In this document: piece after piece, positions 8,568 through 16,435 of the stretch
Position numbering within the stretch: position 1 is the first letter of the stretch
How the letters are laid out: each line of letters starts with the position of its first letter
Assembly (NCBI GenBank): GCA_937927895.1
Contig: CALGKA010000018.1
Coordinates: 94,590-158,589, forward strand
Source of the DNA: an uncultured Granulosicoccaceae bacterium
GTDB lineage: Bacteria; Pseudomonadota; Gammaproteobacteria; Granulosicoccales; Granulosicoccaceae
Length of the DNA stretch: 64,000 nucleotides
Direction of reading: 5' to 3'
Made by a program: the position numbers and the translations under genes
Notes under the pieces: generated by a model
The model's database searches: none
What the model was told of the DNA's origin: nothing
Seen by the model: only the letters and a program-made list of their open reading frames with translations

Positions 8568-9782
8568 TTACCTGGGTTGATTGGGAATGTTTTCAACTCC
8601 ATCCAATGCTTTCGGTCGAAATTTAGTGCGCTCTCGCTCATTCAGCTGATAATCGATATGGTGTTTAATGTCTGCGCGGAATCTATCGTTTGAAAAACTC
8701 ATAGCGTGTCGGCGAATATCACTGGAATTGAATTTTTCTTGCAGGCGTTCAAACCTTTCTATCGCACTGAGTAACGAGGGAACCGTTTGTTCGTCAAACA
8801 GTAACCCCGTTCGCTTATCGAGAACAGTTTCTCTAGCGCCGCCGCGGCCATACGCTATTACTGGTGTACCGCAAGCTTGTGCTTCGACAGGCAAGATTCC
8901 AAAGTCTTCTTGAGCTGCAAAAATAAATGCTTTTGCTCGACGCATATAGTCAACCATCACAGCATCGGGTTGGTAGCCCAGAATTTGAACATTGGGACTT
9001 GCCAATGCCTTAATCTTTTTGTGTTCAGGTCCGTCACCGAGCACAATCAGCTTCTTATCGGGCATATGCTTGAAAGCCTCAACAATAAGATCAATGCGCT
9101 TATACGGAACTTGCCGTGAAGCAGCAAAGTAGAATTCTTCTTTTTCCGTTTGCAACTGGAACCGTGAAATATTAACCGGTGGGTTAATAACGGTTGATTC
9201 GCGGCGATAGGTCTTTTTGATTCGTTCAGCAATGTAGTGAGAATTGGCGATGAAAGAGTCAACTCTATTTGATGAGACTACATCCCAGATGCGCAATTTG
9301 TGCAACACATAACGAATAAAGACAGAACGCACACCAGAGCTTAGTCCGGTATGTTTAAGATAGTGTGCTTGAAGATCCCAAGCATAACGCATCGGTGAAT
9401 GGCAGTAGCACACGTGTAATTGATCAGGGGATGTAATAACACCATTGGCCACGGCTGAACTGGAAGACAAAATCAGATCGTAATGACGAAGATCAAACTG
9501 TTCAATCGCGTAGGGAAATAGCGGCAACAAATTACGGTAGTATTTTTTTACTTTGGGAAATTTCTGCAGGAAGCTTGTGGTGACGTTTTTGTTTGCCAGA
9601 AAAGGTGCATCGTTGCGTGATACGAAATCAAACAACGTAAAGATATCCGCTTGCGGGTAAATTTCTAAAAGCTGCTCAAGCACTCGCTCGGCACCACCTA
9701 CCAGTGGCAGCCAATCGTGGACGATCGCTACTTTGAGCTGGCTGTCCCTGCGCTTTGTGTCAAATCGTCTTGTGTTATTCAT
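8568..9782 (-). CDS. Family 4 glycosyltransferase (mannosyltransferase-like, WbaZ type)
   Basis: A protein of 404 residues. After a basic N-terminus of about 16 residues comes KVAIVHDWLPLVGGAERVL, the donor/acceptor loop of GT4 enzymes such as WbaZ and WbdB. The acceptor half has HVCYCHSPMRYAWDLQAHY, which is typical of mannosyl- and rhamnosyl-transferring members. The donor half has SRQVPYKRIDLIVEAF, VLGDGPE and AAQEDFGILPVEAQACGTPV with the conserved E-x7-E. It is the first gene of the leftward polysaccharide unit and has a 466-base upstream gap that holds a hairpin. A mannose-like donor is a reasonable guess only. Confidence 0.86.
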   Translation of the reverse strand: MNNTRRFDTKRRDSQLKVAIVHDWLPLVGGAERVLEQLLEIYPQADIFTLFDFVSRNDAPFLANKNVTTSFLQKFPKVKKYYRNLLPLFPYAIEQFDLRHYDLILSSSSAVANGVITSPDQLHVCYCHSPMRYAWDLQAHYLKHTGLSSGVRSVFIRYVLHKLRIWDVVSSNRVDSFIANSHYIAERIKKTYRRESTVINPPVNISRFQLQTEKEEFYFAASRQVPYKRIDLIVEAFKHMPDKKLIVLGDGPEHKKIKALASPNVQILGYQPDAVMVDYMRRAKAFIFAAQEDFGILPVEAQACGTPVIAYGRGGARETVLDKRTGLLFDEQTVPSLLSAIERFERLQEKFNSSDIRRHAMSFSNDRFRADIKHHIDYQLNERERTKFRPKALDGVENIPNQPR

Positions 9783-10248
9783 TTACGGACAGTCCGGAGT
9801 ACAAAGTCGGGCAATTGACAAACATCTTTGGTGCGTTTGCCGCTTCTGTCGTTAGGTTGTATTAATGTCACTCTAACCGAAATAACGACAGTCCAACGTG
9901 AACAAACCTCTATGTAAGTCTAGTTGGGAATTAGCGAACTGCACAGCATGGCCGCATAGTTGCAACTCGATGGATCGATTAATAAAAGCAACTACTTACT
10001 AAGCCTAACCGTTCAGGTCTATATCGGCACATTTGTCCAAGACAAGAATGAAATATACGGTTTTTATGGAAATTGTTTGATCCACACTGTAGATGAGCGG
10101 TATCAAGCAGATTTTCGCCTCTGAGTGAAGTGTAGAATTCGTAATAATAATCGGCGCTATGATGTTGTCTTTTAACATTTTTTCTGTGGACAGCTGGTAA
10201 CATAGTGCACCGGTAATTCGGCCGGAAATAGAAGAGATTTTTGCCTGG
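9783..10248. other. Intergenic region between divergent GT4 gene and trpS
   Basis: No coding sequence is supported here. It must hold the promoters of the leftward glycosyltransferase unit and of trpS. The one structured element I see is an imperfect hairpin at 9846-9891. I found no convincing -35/-10 pair. Confidence 0.6.
9846..9891. promoter_or_regulatory. Long inverted repeat upstream of the glycosyltransferase unit
   Basis: CTGTCGTT at 9846-9853 pairs perfectly with AACGACAG at 9884-9891, and inside it GGTT (9855-9858) can pair with AACC (9875-9878). It sits about 64 bases before the GT4 start on the minus strand and has no following T run. It could be a leader structure or a pair of operator half-sites rather than a terminator. 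Function is not known. Confidence 0.35.
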
Positions 10249-11259
10249 ATGAATCAGGTTTACCTAACAGGAATTACCACCACAGGCACACCACACCTGG
10301 GGAACTACGCGGGTGCGATACGCCCGGCGATTGCTGCCAGTCAACAACCTGGCACTGAGCATTTTTATTTTCTCGCTGATCTGCACTCTCTAATAAAAGG
10401 CATTTCACCTGAGGAAGTAAGGCAATCACGGATGGAAATAGCGGCAACCTGGTTGGCGCTAGGCCTGGATACCGACAAAGCTGTTTTTTACTGCCAATCA
10501 GATATTCCGGAAATACCGGCCCTGGCGTGGCTGTTGTCTTGTCAAGCAGCTAAGGGGCTGTTGAATCGCGCACACGCCTATAAAGCCGTGGTTCAAGATA
10601 ACGAACAGTCCGGCTCCAAAGATCCAGACAAGGGCATCAGCATGGGCTTATTCAGTTACCCGGTGTTGATGGCAGCAGATATCTTAATGTTTAAGGCGCA
10701 CAAAGTGCCGGTGGGCAAAGATCAGGTGCAGCATATTGAAATGGCCCGCGATATGGCACAACGATTTAACCATCACTACGGTGAGCACTTTGTATTGCCA
10801 GAGGCCCAAGTAGATACATCGACGGCACTTTTGGCGGGTCTTGATGGTAGAAAGATGAGCAAGAGCTATAACAATACAGTGCCGTTGTTTGCGCCTGAGA
10901 AAAAATTTCGCAAACTACTTATGAAAATCAAAACCAATTCATTGGAGCCAGGTGAGCCGAAAGATACAGAAGGAAGTGCGCTATTTGATATATACAGTGC
11001 ATTTGCTTCAGAGGCAGAAATAGAAGCCGTGCGTGTGCAGTATGCCGAGGGAATAGCGTGGGGCGAAATGAAGCAGTTTTTATTTGAGCACTTAAATACC
11101 TTACTCGCAGAGCCGCGAGCGAAGTATGACGAACTAATGAATCAGCCAAAGTTAATTGGAGAAGTACTAGAACATGGTGCCACACGAGCGCGATCGTTAA
11201 GTCAGCCGTTTATGGCTGAACTCTATGACGCTGTTGGAATTAAACCGATGTGGCAATAG
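10249..11259 (+). CDS. trpS: Tryptophanyl-tRNA synthetase
   Basis: Charges tRNA-Trp with tryptophan in the cytoplasm. The class I signature motifs are both visible. The HIGH-like TPHLGN is at residues 13-18 of a start reading MNQVYLTGITTTGTPHLGN. The KMSKS loop, GRKMSKSYNN, has KMSKS near residues 202-206. The 336-residue length fits bacterial TrpS. A GAAGAG sequence lies about 12 bases before the ATG. The MAADILMF and KDQVQHIEMARDMA blocks are the usual tryptophan-pocket and ATP-side sequences. It stands alone between the polysaccharide locus and an unknown gene; no trp leader peptide was found upstream. Confidence 0.97.
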   Translation: MNQVYLTGITTTGTPHLGNYAGAIRPAIAASQQPGTEHFYFLADLHSLIKGISPEEVRQSRMEIAATWLALGLDTDKAVFYCQSDIPEIPALAWLLSCQAAKGLLNRAHAYKAVVQDNEQSGSKDPDKGISMGLFSYPVLMAADILMFKAHKVPVGKDQVQHIEMARDMAQRFNHHYGEHFVLPEAQVDTSTALLAGLDGRKMSKSYNNTVPLFAPEKKFRKLLMKIKTNSLEPGEPKDTEGSALFDIYSAFASEAEIEAVRVQYAEGIAWGEMKQFLFEHLNTLLAEPRAKYDELMNQPKLIGEVLEHGATRARSLSQPFMAELYDAVGIKPMWQ

Positions 11260-11348
11260 TTGCAAGAAGGATAAAAACGCGCTGCATGATCATGGCGCGC
11301 AGATGTATCGCTATATAAATATTTACCAGTACAACGCAAGAGATCACT

Positions 11349-12875
11349 ATGAGTTCAGACAGCCGCTCCACAACGGCTACGAAGCCACGCCCTAAATGGC
11401 GTGATAAGCATCTTAGTCAATTGAACAGCGAACAGCTTGAAGAGGTTCAAGCGCATCGTGGTAGCGATATCGCTGCAATGGTGAACATCGACAGCAATAC
11501 AGATTCAACTTCTGAAACTGATATTGATGCCACTCAAAAATTGCCAAAGCGCCAAGCCGGACCTGATCGTGTTAAGCGCTCAAAATCGGTTGATCGGCGC
11601 GTCGATGACCACAACCGCCAGCAGCGTCAAACAGACAATAGCAACCGCAATAGGCAAGTGGCTCGCCATGATGGGCGACAGGATGATCGTGGTTATAGCC
11701 GTCGCAGAGAAAATGAGTATCGAGCCGCTGAGCAACGTGACTCTAGAACAGCAAGAGACAACACTAGATCTGAACAGCGTCGTTCTTCTCAGCATGAGAC
11801 TAGACGATCACCCAGAAACGAAACAGCCCGAAGAGATGAAGTCGCCAGACAGGAAACTTACAGAGCTGATCAAGTAGAGTCGCGTGGTTACCGCGATAAT
11901 CGTCGCGATTCAGCAGACAGTCGTCATGCTAGTGCGCGGCATGCAGAAATGTCACCACCGCAAAATAAGCCAGCTCAGCAAGACACCGCAACCGCTGAGA
12001 AAAAAGGCGTCTTTGCAAAGCTTAAAGCTTTTAAGCTTGAAGGGCCTGTGAAGTGGGGTCTGCTTGCACTAGCAATGGTGGCCATGGTGACGGTCTCAAT
12101 TTTGAAGCCGATCGATCACTCAAGCCAGTCACAGCTGGATAGTGCTTTAACAAGAGCCATGATTGGCTTTGGTTTAGCCCGAACGCTTAATGGTGTTATC
12201 TCTGTGGCTCAAGGAACAGAGTTCGCAGTACAACCTGCAGGTGTAGGGGTTAACTTTTCTCCGGGTGAAATTCTTGATCCCATTAACGATCTAGTTGAAA
12301 GATTTTCATTTGTAATGTTGCTTGCTACCAGCTCACTAGGCGTGCAAAAGATACTGCTTGAGGTTAGCAGTTGGGCGGGTATCAGCATGTTGCTTGCTGG
12401 TGCAGCGTTATTTTTTCTGTTAACAAGAATTCGCAATAGTGCGGTTTCGTCAATGGCGGATGTGGCAGGTAAAATACTTCTGCTCATGCTACTCGTGCGA
12501 TTTTTAATTCCATTGGGTTCACTCGCTAACGATTGGGTTTATAAGCAATTCTTAGAACCACGCTTTGAAGAGTCATCTCAGCAGCTTGAGATTGCCAGTG
12601 AACGGATCAGGGAAATAAGCACTCGACAATCGGAACCGGTGCCAAGTGATTCGTTTGCAGACCGTGCAAAAAATCTTTATAACTCCATGACATCTAAGTT
12701 CGATTTCGACGGTATGTTAGATGATTACAAAAATTCTGCAGAAAACGTAAGCGAGCACGCCGTTAATTTGATCGTTGTATTTATACTGCAAACGGTTGTG
12801 TTTCCGTTATTGTTTTTGTATCTGATCTACCGGCTGTTTAGATCGGTATTAATGCCCAGCAGGCAAAGGGCGTAA
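11349..12875 (+). CDS. Unknown membrane protein with Arg/Asp-rich N-terminal half
   Basis: A protein of 508 residues that I do not recognise. Residues 1-225 are low-complexity and highly charged, rich in Arg, Asp, Gln and Ser, with repeated RRxxxRD/RDxR patterns and no predicted fold. Residues 235-255 form a first membrane helix (WGLLALAMVAMVTVSILKP). Further hydrophobic segments are near 315-360, 376-395 and 472-500, with a periplasmic or cytoplasmic loop between 400 and 470. The C-terminal membrane half looks folded and conserved-like. The ribosome binding site AAGAG lies 8 bases before ATG 11349. It follows trpS by 89 bases and may be co-transcribed. The Arg-rich arm, if cytoplasmic, could bind nucleic acid or acidic partners, but nothing proves this. 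Confidence 0.75.
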   Translation: MSSDSRSTTATKPRPKWRDKHLSQLNSEQLEEVQAHRGSDIAAMVNIDSNTDSTSETDIDATQKLPKRQAGPDRVKRSKSVDRRVDDHNRQQRQTDNSNRNRQVARHDGRQDDRGYSRRRENEYRAAEQRDSRTARDNTRSEQRRSSQHETRRSPRNETARRDEVARQETYRADQVESRGYRDNRRDSADSRHASARHAEMSPPQNKPAQQDTATAEKKGVFAKLKAFKLEGPVKWGLLALAMVAMVTVSILKPIDHSSQSQLDSALTRAMIGFGLARTLNGVISVAQGTEFAVQPAGVGVNFSPGEILDPINDLVERFSFVMLLATSSLGVQKILLEVSSWAGISMLLAGAALFFLLTRIRNSAVSSMADVAGKILLLMLLVRFLIPLGSLANDWVYKQFLEPRFEESSQQLEIASERIREISTRQSEPVPSDSFADRAKNLYNSMTSKFDFDGMLDDYKNSAENVSEHAVNLIVVFILQTVVFPLLFLYLIYRLFRSVLMPSRQRA

Positions 12876-12893
12876 ACTTTATATCAGTTGCTC

Positions 12894-12924
12894 AACTTTC
12901 GAGCGTATTATTAGCTCGAAGGTT
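12894..12924. terminator. Bidirectional terminator between the unknown membrane gene and engB
   Basis: Arms 12894-12904 and 12914-12924 pair over 11 positions with one G-U wobble around a 9-base loop. On the plus strand a short T-rich tract follows; on the minus strand AGTTGAGC follows. It lies between convergent genes and overlaps the engB stop codon (12911-12913), so the hairpin includes the end of engB. Confidence 0.5.
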
Positions 12925-13567
12925 TATCGCTGCTAGACTTTGGGCTGCTGGCTTTTTGTGCAAACTTCGCATCTGTTAAGTACATATCCAGCAGCTCGTG
13001 AGCTTCTTCGACTCCGGTTTTCTTCAGCGCTGAAAATAGCTGCAGGGTGCATTCGATGCCTTGGTCTTCCAGCGCCTTGCCGGTTTTCATCAACGCCTGT
13101 TTCGCCGCACTATTGCTGAGCTTATCGCTTTTGGTTAGCAGGCAGTGCAGGGCGGCATCTCCCTCCATCACAGAATCGATCAGCTTCCAGTCGTAGTCTG
13201 CCAAAGCATGGCGAATATCCATAACGATTACCAGGCAGCGTAGAGAATCCCGCGTGCGAAGGTAGTCCCCCAGGGTGGCCTTCCAGTGTTTTATTTGTGA
13301 TTTCGATACTTTGGCGTAGCCGTAACCAGGTAAATCGACCAAATAGTTGCCAGGCATAACTTCAAAGTGATTGATCAGCTGGGTTCGCCCCGGGGTTTTA
13401 CTGGTACGTGCGAGCTTTTTATTGCGAGTTATTGTATTGATGGCACTGGACTTGCCCGCATTGGAGCGACCAGCAAAGGCGACTTCTGCAACGCTGTCCT
13501 TAGGCAATTGGCCAATGGTGTGGGCGCTGGTTGTGAATTCTGTATTGAAATATATTGTGTTAATCAT
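12911..13567 (-). CDS. engB: Ribosome biogenesis GTP-binding protein EngB (YihA/YsxC)
   Basis: A small TRAFAC-class GTPase of 218 residues needed for assembly of the large ribosomal subunit. The G1 loop GRSNAGKSS is at residues 33-41. The TPGRTQ switch I, DLPGYG G3, TKSDK G4 and SALK G5 motifs follow in the expected order. An upstream in-frame start at 13591 would add eight residues. I prefer 13567 (MINTIYFNTEF) because family members begin at this point. It is divergent from the cytochrome c4 and dsbA genes, the arrangement seen in Pseudomonas and relatives. The last 25 residues are Ser/Lys-rich and probably disordered. Confidence 0.95.
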   Translation of the reverse strand: MINTIYFNTEFTTSAHTIGQLPKDSVAEVAFAGRSNAGKSSAINTITRNKKLARTSKTPGRTQLINHFEVMPGNYLVDLPGYGYAKVSKSQIKHWKATLGDYLRTRDSLRCLVIVMDIRHALADYDWKLIDSVMEGDAALHCLLTKSDKLSNSAAKQALMKTGKALEDQGIECTLQLFSALKKTGVEEAHELLDMYLTDAKFAQKASSPKSSSDKPSS

Positions 13568-13706
13568 GAGTAGTTGGCCATAGCAGTGCATAGAGCCTAT
13601 AGAGGCTCGGAATCATTGACCAGTATTTGTTACAATTACGTCCAGATTTTAAGCTAGCGTTTCACTGTGAAACGCATTTTCCGATTGCAATTATTCAGGT
13701 GTGATG

Positions 13707-14381
13707 ATGCGTAAATCATTATTCGTTTTTTCTTTGTGTGCCGCGATGGCGAGCACATTTGTATCCCATTCAGTTTTTGCCAGTGATGACTCCGCTAGTA
13801 AGCCGATTGAACCCGTTGAACTTAAGGCGACAATTGCCACCGGCGATGCAGCGGCTGGTAAAGCAGCTTCTGCGGTTTGCGCAGGTTGTCACGGTGCTAA
13901 TGGTGTGGCCGCGGTGCCTAATTACCCTAGTCTGGCAGGTCAGGGCGCGCCTTACATCGTGAAGCAGCTAATGGAATTTAAATCCGGCGCTCGAAAAAAC
14001 GCAGTGATGGCCGGTATGGTGGCAAACCTCACCCCTGACAGCATGCAAAACCTGGCGGCGTTTTATGCTGAAATGCCACCTGCAGAAGGCAAGTCGTCTG
14101 CTGAGAACTTAGACGCGGGCCGTCAAATCTATCAGGGTGGTATCACCACTATTAAAGTCCCGGCATGCATGGGGTGCCACGCACCTGATGGTGCTGGTAA
14201 TGATAGCGCTAAGTTTCCGCGCCTCAGCGGGCAGAATGCTGGCTACATTGTGGAAGCGTTGCAGAACTTTCGCGCCGGTACACGCTCCAATGACCCAGGC
14301 AAGATGATGCAAATGGTTGCTGAGCGCCTTTCAGATGCTGAGATTGCTGCGGTTGCGAATTACATTCAGGGCTTACATTAA
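13707..14381 (+). CDS. Cytochrome c4, periplasmic diheme electron carrier
   Basis: A protein of 224 residues with a Sec signal peptide (MRKSLFVFSLCAAMASTFVSHSVFA) and two class I cytochrome c domains. The haem-binding motifs are CAGCH (C58, C61, H62) and CMGCH (C154, C157, H158). Each is followed by a Met-containing stretch that can give the sixth ligand (AVMAGMVANL and MMQMVAERL). I chose ATG 13707 because AGGT at 13697-13700 lies six bases before it; GTG 13701 and ATG 13704 are too close. Cytochrome c4 carries electrons to terminal oxidases. The gene lies next to engB and dsbA as in other gammaproteobacteria. Confidence 0.94.
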   Translation: MRKSLFVFSLCAAMASTFVSHSVFASDDSASKPIEPVELKATIATGDAAAGKAASAVCAGCHGANGVAAVPNYPSLAGQGAPYIVKQLMEFKSGARKNAVMAGMVANLTPDSMQNLAAFYAEMPPAEGKSSAENLDAGRQIYQGGITTIKVPACMGCHAPDGAGNDSAKFPRLSGQNAGYIVEALQNFRAGTRSNDPGKMMQMVAERLSDAEIAAVANYIQGLH

Positions 14382-14518
14382 TAAACGTGACCTGATTGGC
14401 ACTCGTAATCTTCTGTAGTTGGCTTGCGCACACGTGCAGGCCAACCAGCCATATAGAGTAAGTGCTGGTTCAGCGCTTGCTTGAGATACTCCAACAATTT
14501 AACTGACATGGATTACAA

Positions 14519-15130
14519 ATGAAAACATTAACCGGACTATTGTTTGCGGGTCTAATGACCTGCTTTTCAATGGCTGCTAATGCCCAAACGGGTTATGAGC
14601 TTCTGAAGACACCGCAGGCAACTGCAAACCCAGATAAAGTCGAAGTGCTCGAGTTTTTTTGGTACGGCTGCCCTCACTGTTTTCAATTCGAACCGCATAT
14701 CAGTGAGTGGAACAAAACCAAACCTGACAACGTTGAGTTTATAACGGTAGCACCGCCACTTAACCCGGCATGGAAGGTTCACTCCCAGGCTTTTTATGCA
14801 GCCCAGGTGTTGGGTGTTTTAGATCAGTTTCATGAGCCCATGTTCAACGCGATCCACGTTGATAAAAAACCAATGCGGAAGCCAAAAGATGTAATGAAGT
14901 TGGTTGACTCACTGGGGCTTGATGGCGAAAAGTTTGGTAAAACAATGAAGTCTTTTAACGTTGATGCAAAGATCCGACAATCTCTACAACAAGCACGGGA
15001 CGCTGGTATCTCAGCGGTGCCCACAGTGATTATTAACGGTAAGTATCGAACCAGTGGTTCAGTGGCAGGCTCTTATCCGAATTTGATTAAGATCCTGAAT
15101 GAGCTTATAGAGAAAGAAACTGCCGGATAA
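14519..15130 (+). CDS. dsbA: Periplasmic thiol:disulfide oxidoreductase DsbA
   Basis: Introduces disulfide bonds into exported proteins. A signal peptide (residues 1-22, ending AANA) precedes a thioredoxin fold with an inserted helical domain. The active site is C51-P-H-C54 within FFWYGCPHC, the classic DsbA dipeptide PH. The cis-proline is P168 in SAVPTVIING. The length of 203 residues fits the family. It is 137 bases downstream of cytochrome c4, which is the usual gammaproteobacterial order, and is followed by hairpins including a clear terminator. No dsbB is in the window. Confidence 0.96.
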   Translation: MKTLTGLLFAGLMTCFSMAANAQTGYELLKTPQATANPDKVEVLEFFWYGCPHCFQFEPHISEWNKTKPDNVEFITVAPPLNPAWKVHSQAFYAAQVLGVLDQFHEPMFNAIHVDKKPMRKPKDVMKLVDSLGLDGEKFGKTMKSFNVDAKIRQSLQQARDAGISAVPTVIINGKYRTSGSVAGSYPNLIKILNELIEKETAG

Positions 15131-15157
15131 GCTTTTTTTTGCTTTGTAGAATAAAAC

Positions 15158-15179
15158 CACCGGGTTTGTTAACCCGGTG
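15158..15179. repeat. Perfect 9-bp hairpin downstream of dsbA
   Basis: CACCGGGTT (15158-15166), loop TGTT, then AACCCGGTG (15171-15179). No T run follows on the plus strand, but on the minus strand it is followed by TTTTATTC. It may be the minus-strand terminator or part of a double terminator with the next hairpin. Confidence 0.6.
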
Positions 15180-15193
15180 TGTGCAGATAAAAG

Positions 15194-15228
15194 ACCTGAC
15201 TGTAGCTAACGCTTAGTCAGGTTTTTTT
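15194..15228 (+). terminator. Rho-independent terminator of dsbA
   Basis: Stem ACCTGAC (15194-15200) pairs with GTCAGGT (15216-15222) around a 15-base loop, followed by a run of seven T residues to 15228. It lies between convergent genes and touches the stop codon of the leftward coiled-coil gene. Confidence 0.75.
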
Positions 15229-16420
15229 ATACTCCTAGTTTCCCCTGCAACTCGTCGATGGTCGCACTCATTATTCCTTTCTCGGCGGACAAGTTGGCAA
15301 TTTCACGTCTTAGGCTAGCGATATCGGGCGGGTTAACCGTGCTTGTCAATTGTGTATTTAACGCCGCTGTTTGTCTTTGTTGGTCAGCTAAGCGTGTACG
15401 AAGCTGATCGCGTTCATAGCTCAGCTTGTCAACAGCGGCCTGCAGCTCTTGTATGTGTTCTGATGAGCCTGCGCCCGTAGCACTTAGCTTACTGGTTTTT
15501 TGCTCTGTCAGAATACGCCTGTTTTCATCTTCTAGCTGGTCAAGTTCTGCACGCATTTTTACGACCATTGGCCGTAGGCGTTGTACTTCAAGCTCCAGCT
15601 CATTGGCCTCAGTGCCTTCTTTGCTGCGCGCTTCAGATACCGCCTGTTTCACGCGCTGATCAAAGCCCGCTTGTTCTTGCTCAAGTCTTACAGACCATTG
15701 GCGATAGTCTTCACGCTCACGTTCTAAGCTATCTAGTTTGAGTTTAAGTGTATGAAGCTCTGCTTGAGCATCTTCACGTTCACGCGCCTCTATTGAGATG
15801 CGTTTTCTTAAGTCTGCATTTTCGCGATCTGCAACGCGAAGCTCAGTGACTTCATGTTGCAGTGCCGCATATTCTTCAGTGTTCTCAGCTGATTGCAGGT
15901 TTTGAATCAGATTCTGATTATCTGACAATTGCATTGAGAGCTGATGAGCAATTCGTTCTTTTTCGTCAGAGGAAGATTTAAGCGCTTTAGTGAGATTTTG
16001 CAGCTTATGGTTTTTTGCACGCTCTTCGTTGAGTTGCTGAGCAATGCTATCCATTTCGGAGCGAGATTGATTAACCTGGCCGCTCAATTGGCGATGCTGC
16101 GACTTATTGCGCTCAACCTCTTCACGGTTTTGATCAATCTTTGCGTTGAGTGCTGCAATTTTTGTTTTTAAGTTATTGGTTTCATCGTCTAATGATTGGT
16201 TTGACTTTTTGAATCGAGCAATAACGCGTGAGTGTTCTTCTTCGGTATCCATAAGAGTTCGACGCCATTCGCGTTCGAGCTTTTTAGATCCGTTTTGCTG
16301 GCCTAATTTGCCGATGGCCCAGCCAATAAGCAACCCAATTAGCGCTGCCAATGCGAGGAAGACCAGCATCTTGCTAATGAGATACATCACAGACGGACTC
16401 ATTGATGAAAAGAATGACAT
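15227..16420 (-). CDS. Membrane-anchored coiled-coil protein of unknown function
   Basis: A protein of 397 residues with an N-terminal membrane helix (about residues 14-37, MYLISKMLVFLALAALIGLL) and a short basic patch. Nearly 350 residues of charged heptad-like sequence follow, rich in Glu, Gln, Arg and Leu, and should form a long coiled coil. No catalytic motif is visible. It is 15 bases downstream of the BON/OmpA gene and is almost certainly in one operon with it. With the helix at the N-terminus the coiled coil may lie in the cytoplasm or the periplasm; the Arg/Lys cluster after the helix favours the cytoplasm. A scaffold or positioning role is a guess. Confidence 0.75.
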   Translation of the reverse strand: MSFFSSMSPSVMYLISKMLVFLALAALIGLLIGWAIGKLGQQNGSKKLEREWRRTLMDTEEEHSRVIARFKKSNQSLDDETNNLKTKIAALNAKIDQNREEVERNKSQHRQLSGQVNQSRSEMDSIAQQLNEERAKNHKLQNLTKALKSSSDEKERIAHQLSMQLSDNQNLIQNLQSAENTEEYAALQHEVTELRVADRENADLRKRISIEAREREDAQAELHTLKLKLDSLEREREDYRQWSVRLEQEQAGFDQRVKQAVSEARSKEGTEANELELEVQRLRPMVVKMRAELDQLEDENRRILTEQKTSKLSATGAGSSEHIQELQAAVDKLSYERDQLRTRLADQQRQTAALNTQLTSTVNPPDIASLRREIANLSAEKGIMSATIDELQGKLGV

Positions 16421-16435
16421 GTGACCGGGACTCCG

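Noticed and set aside
9979..10203. Leftward 74-codon open frame before trpS
   Set aside because: His/Tyr/Arg-rich random-looking peptide with no ribosome binding site or domain, in a likely promoter region.
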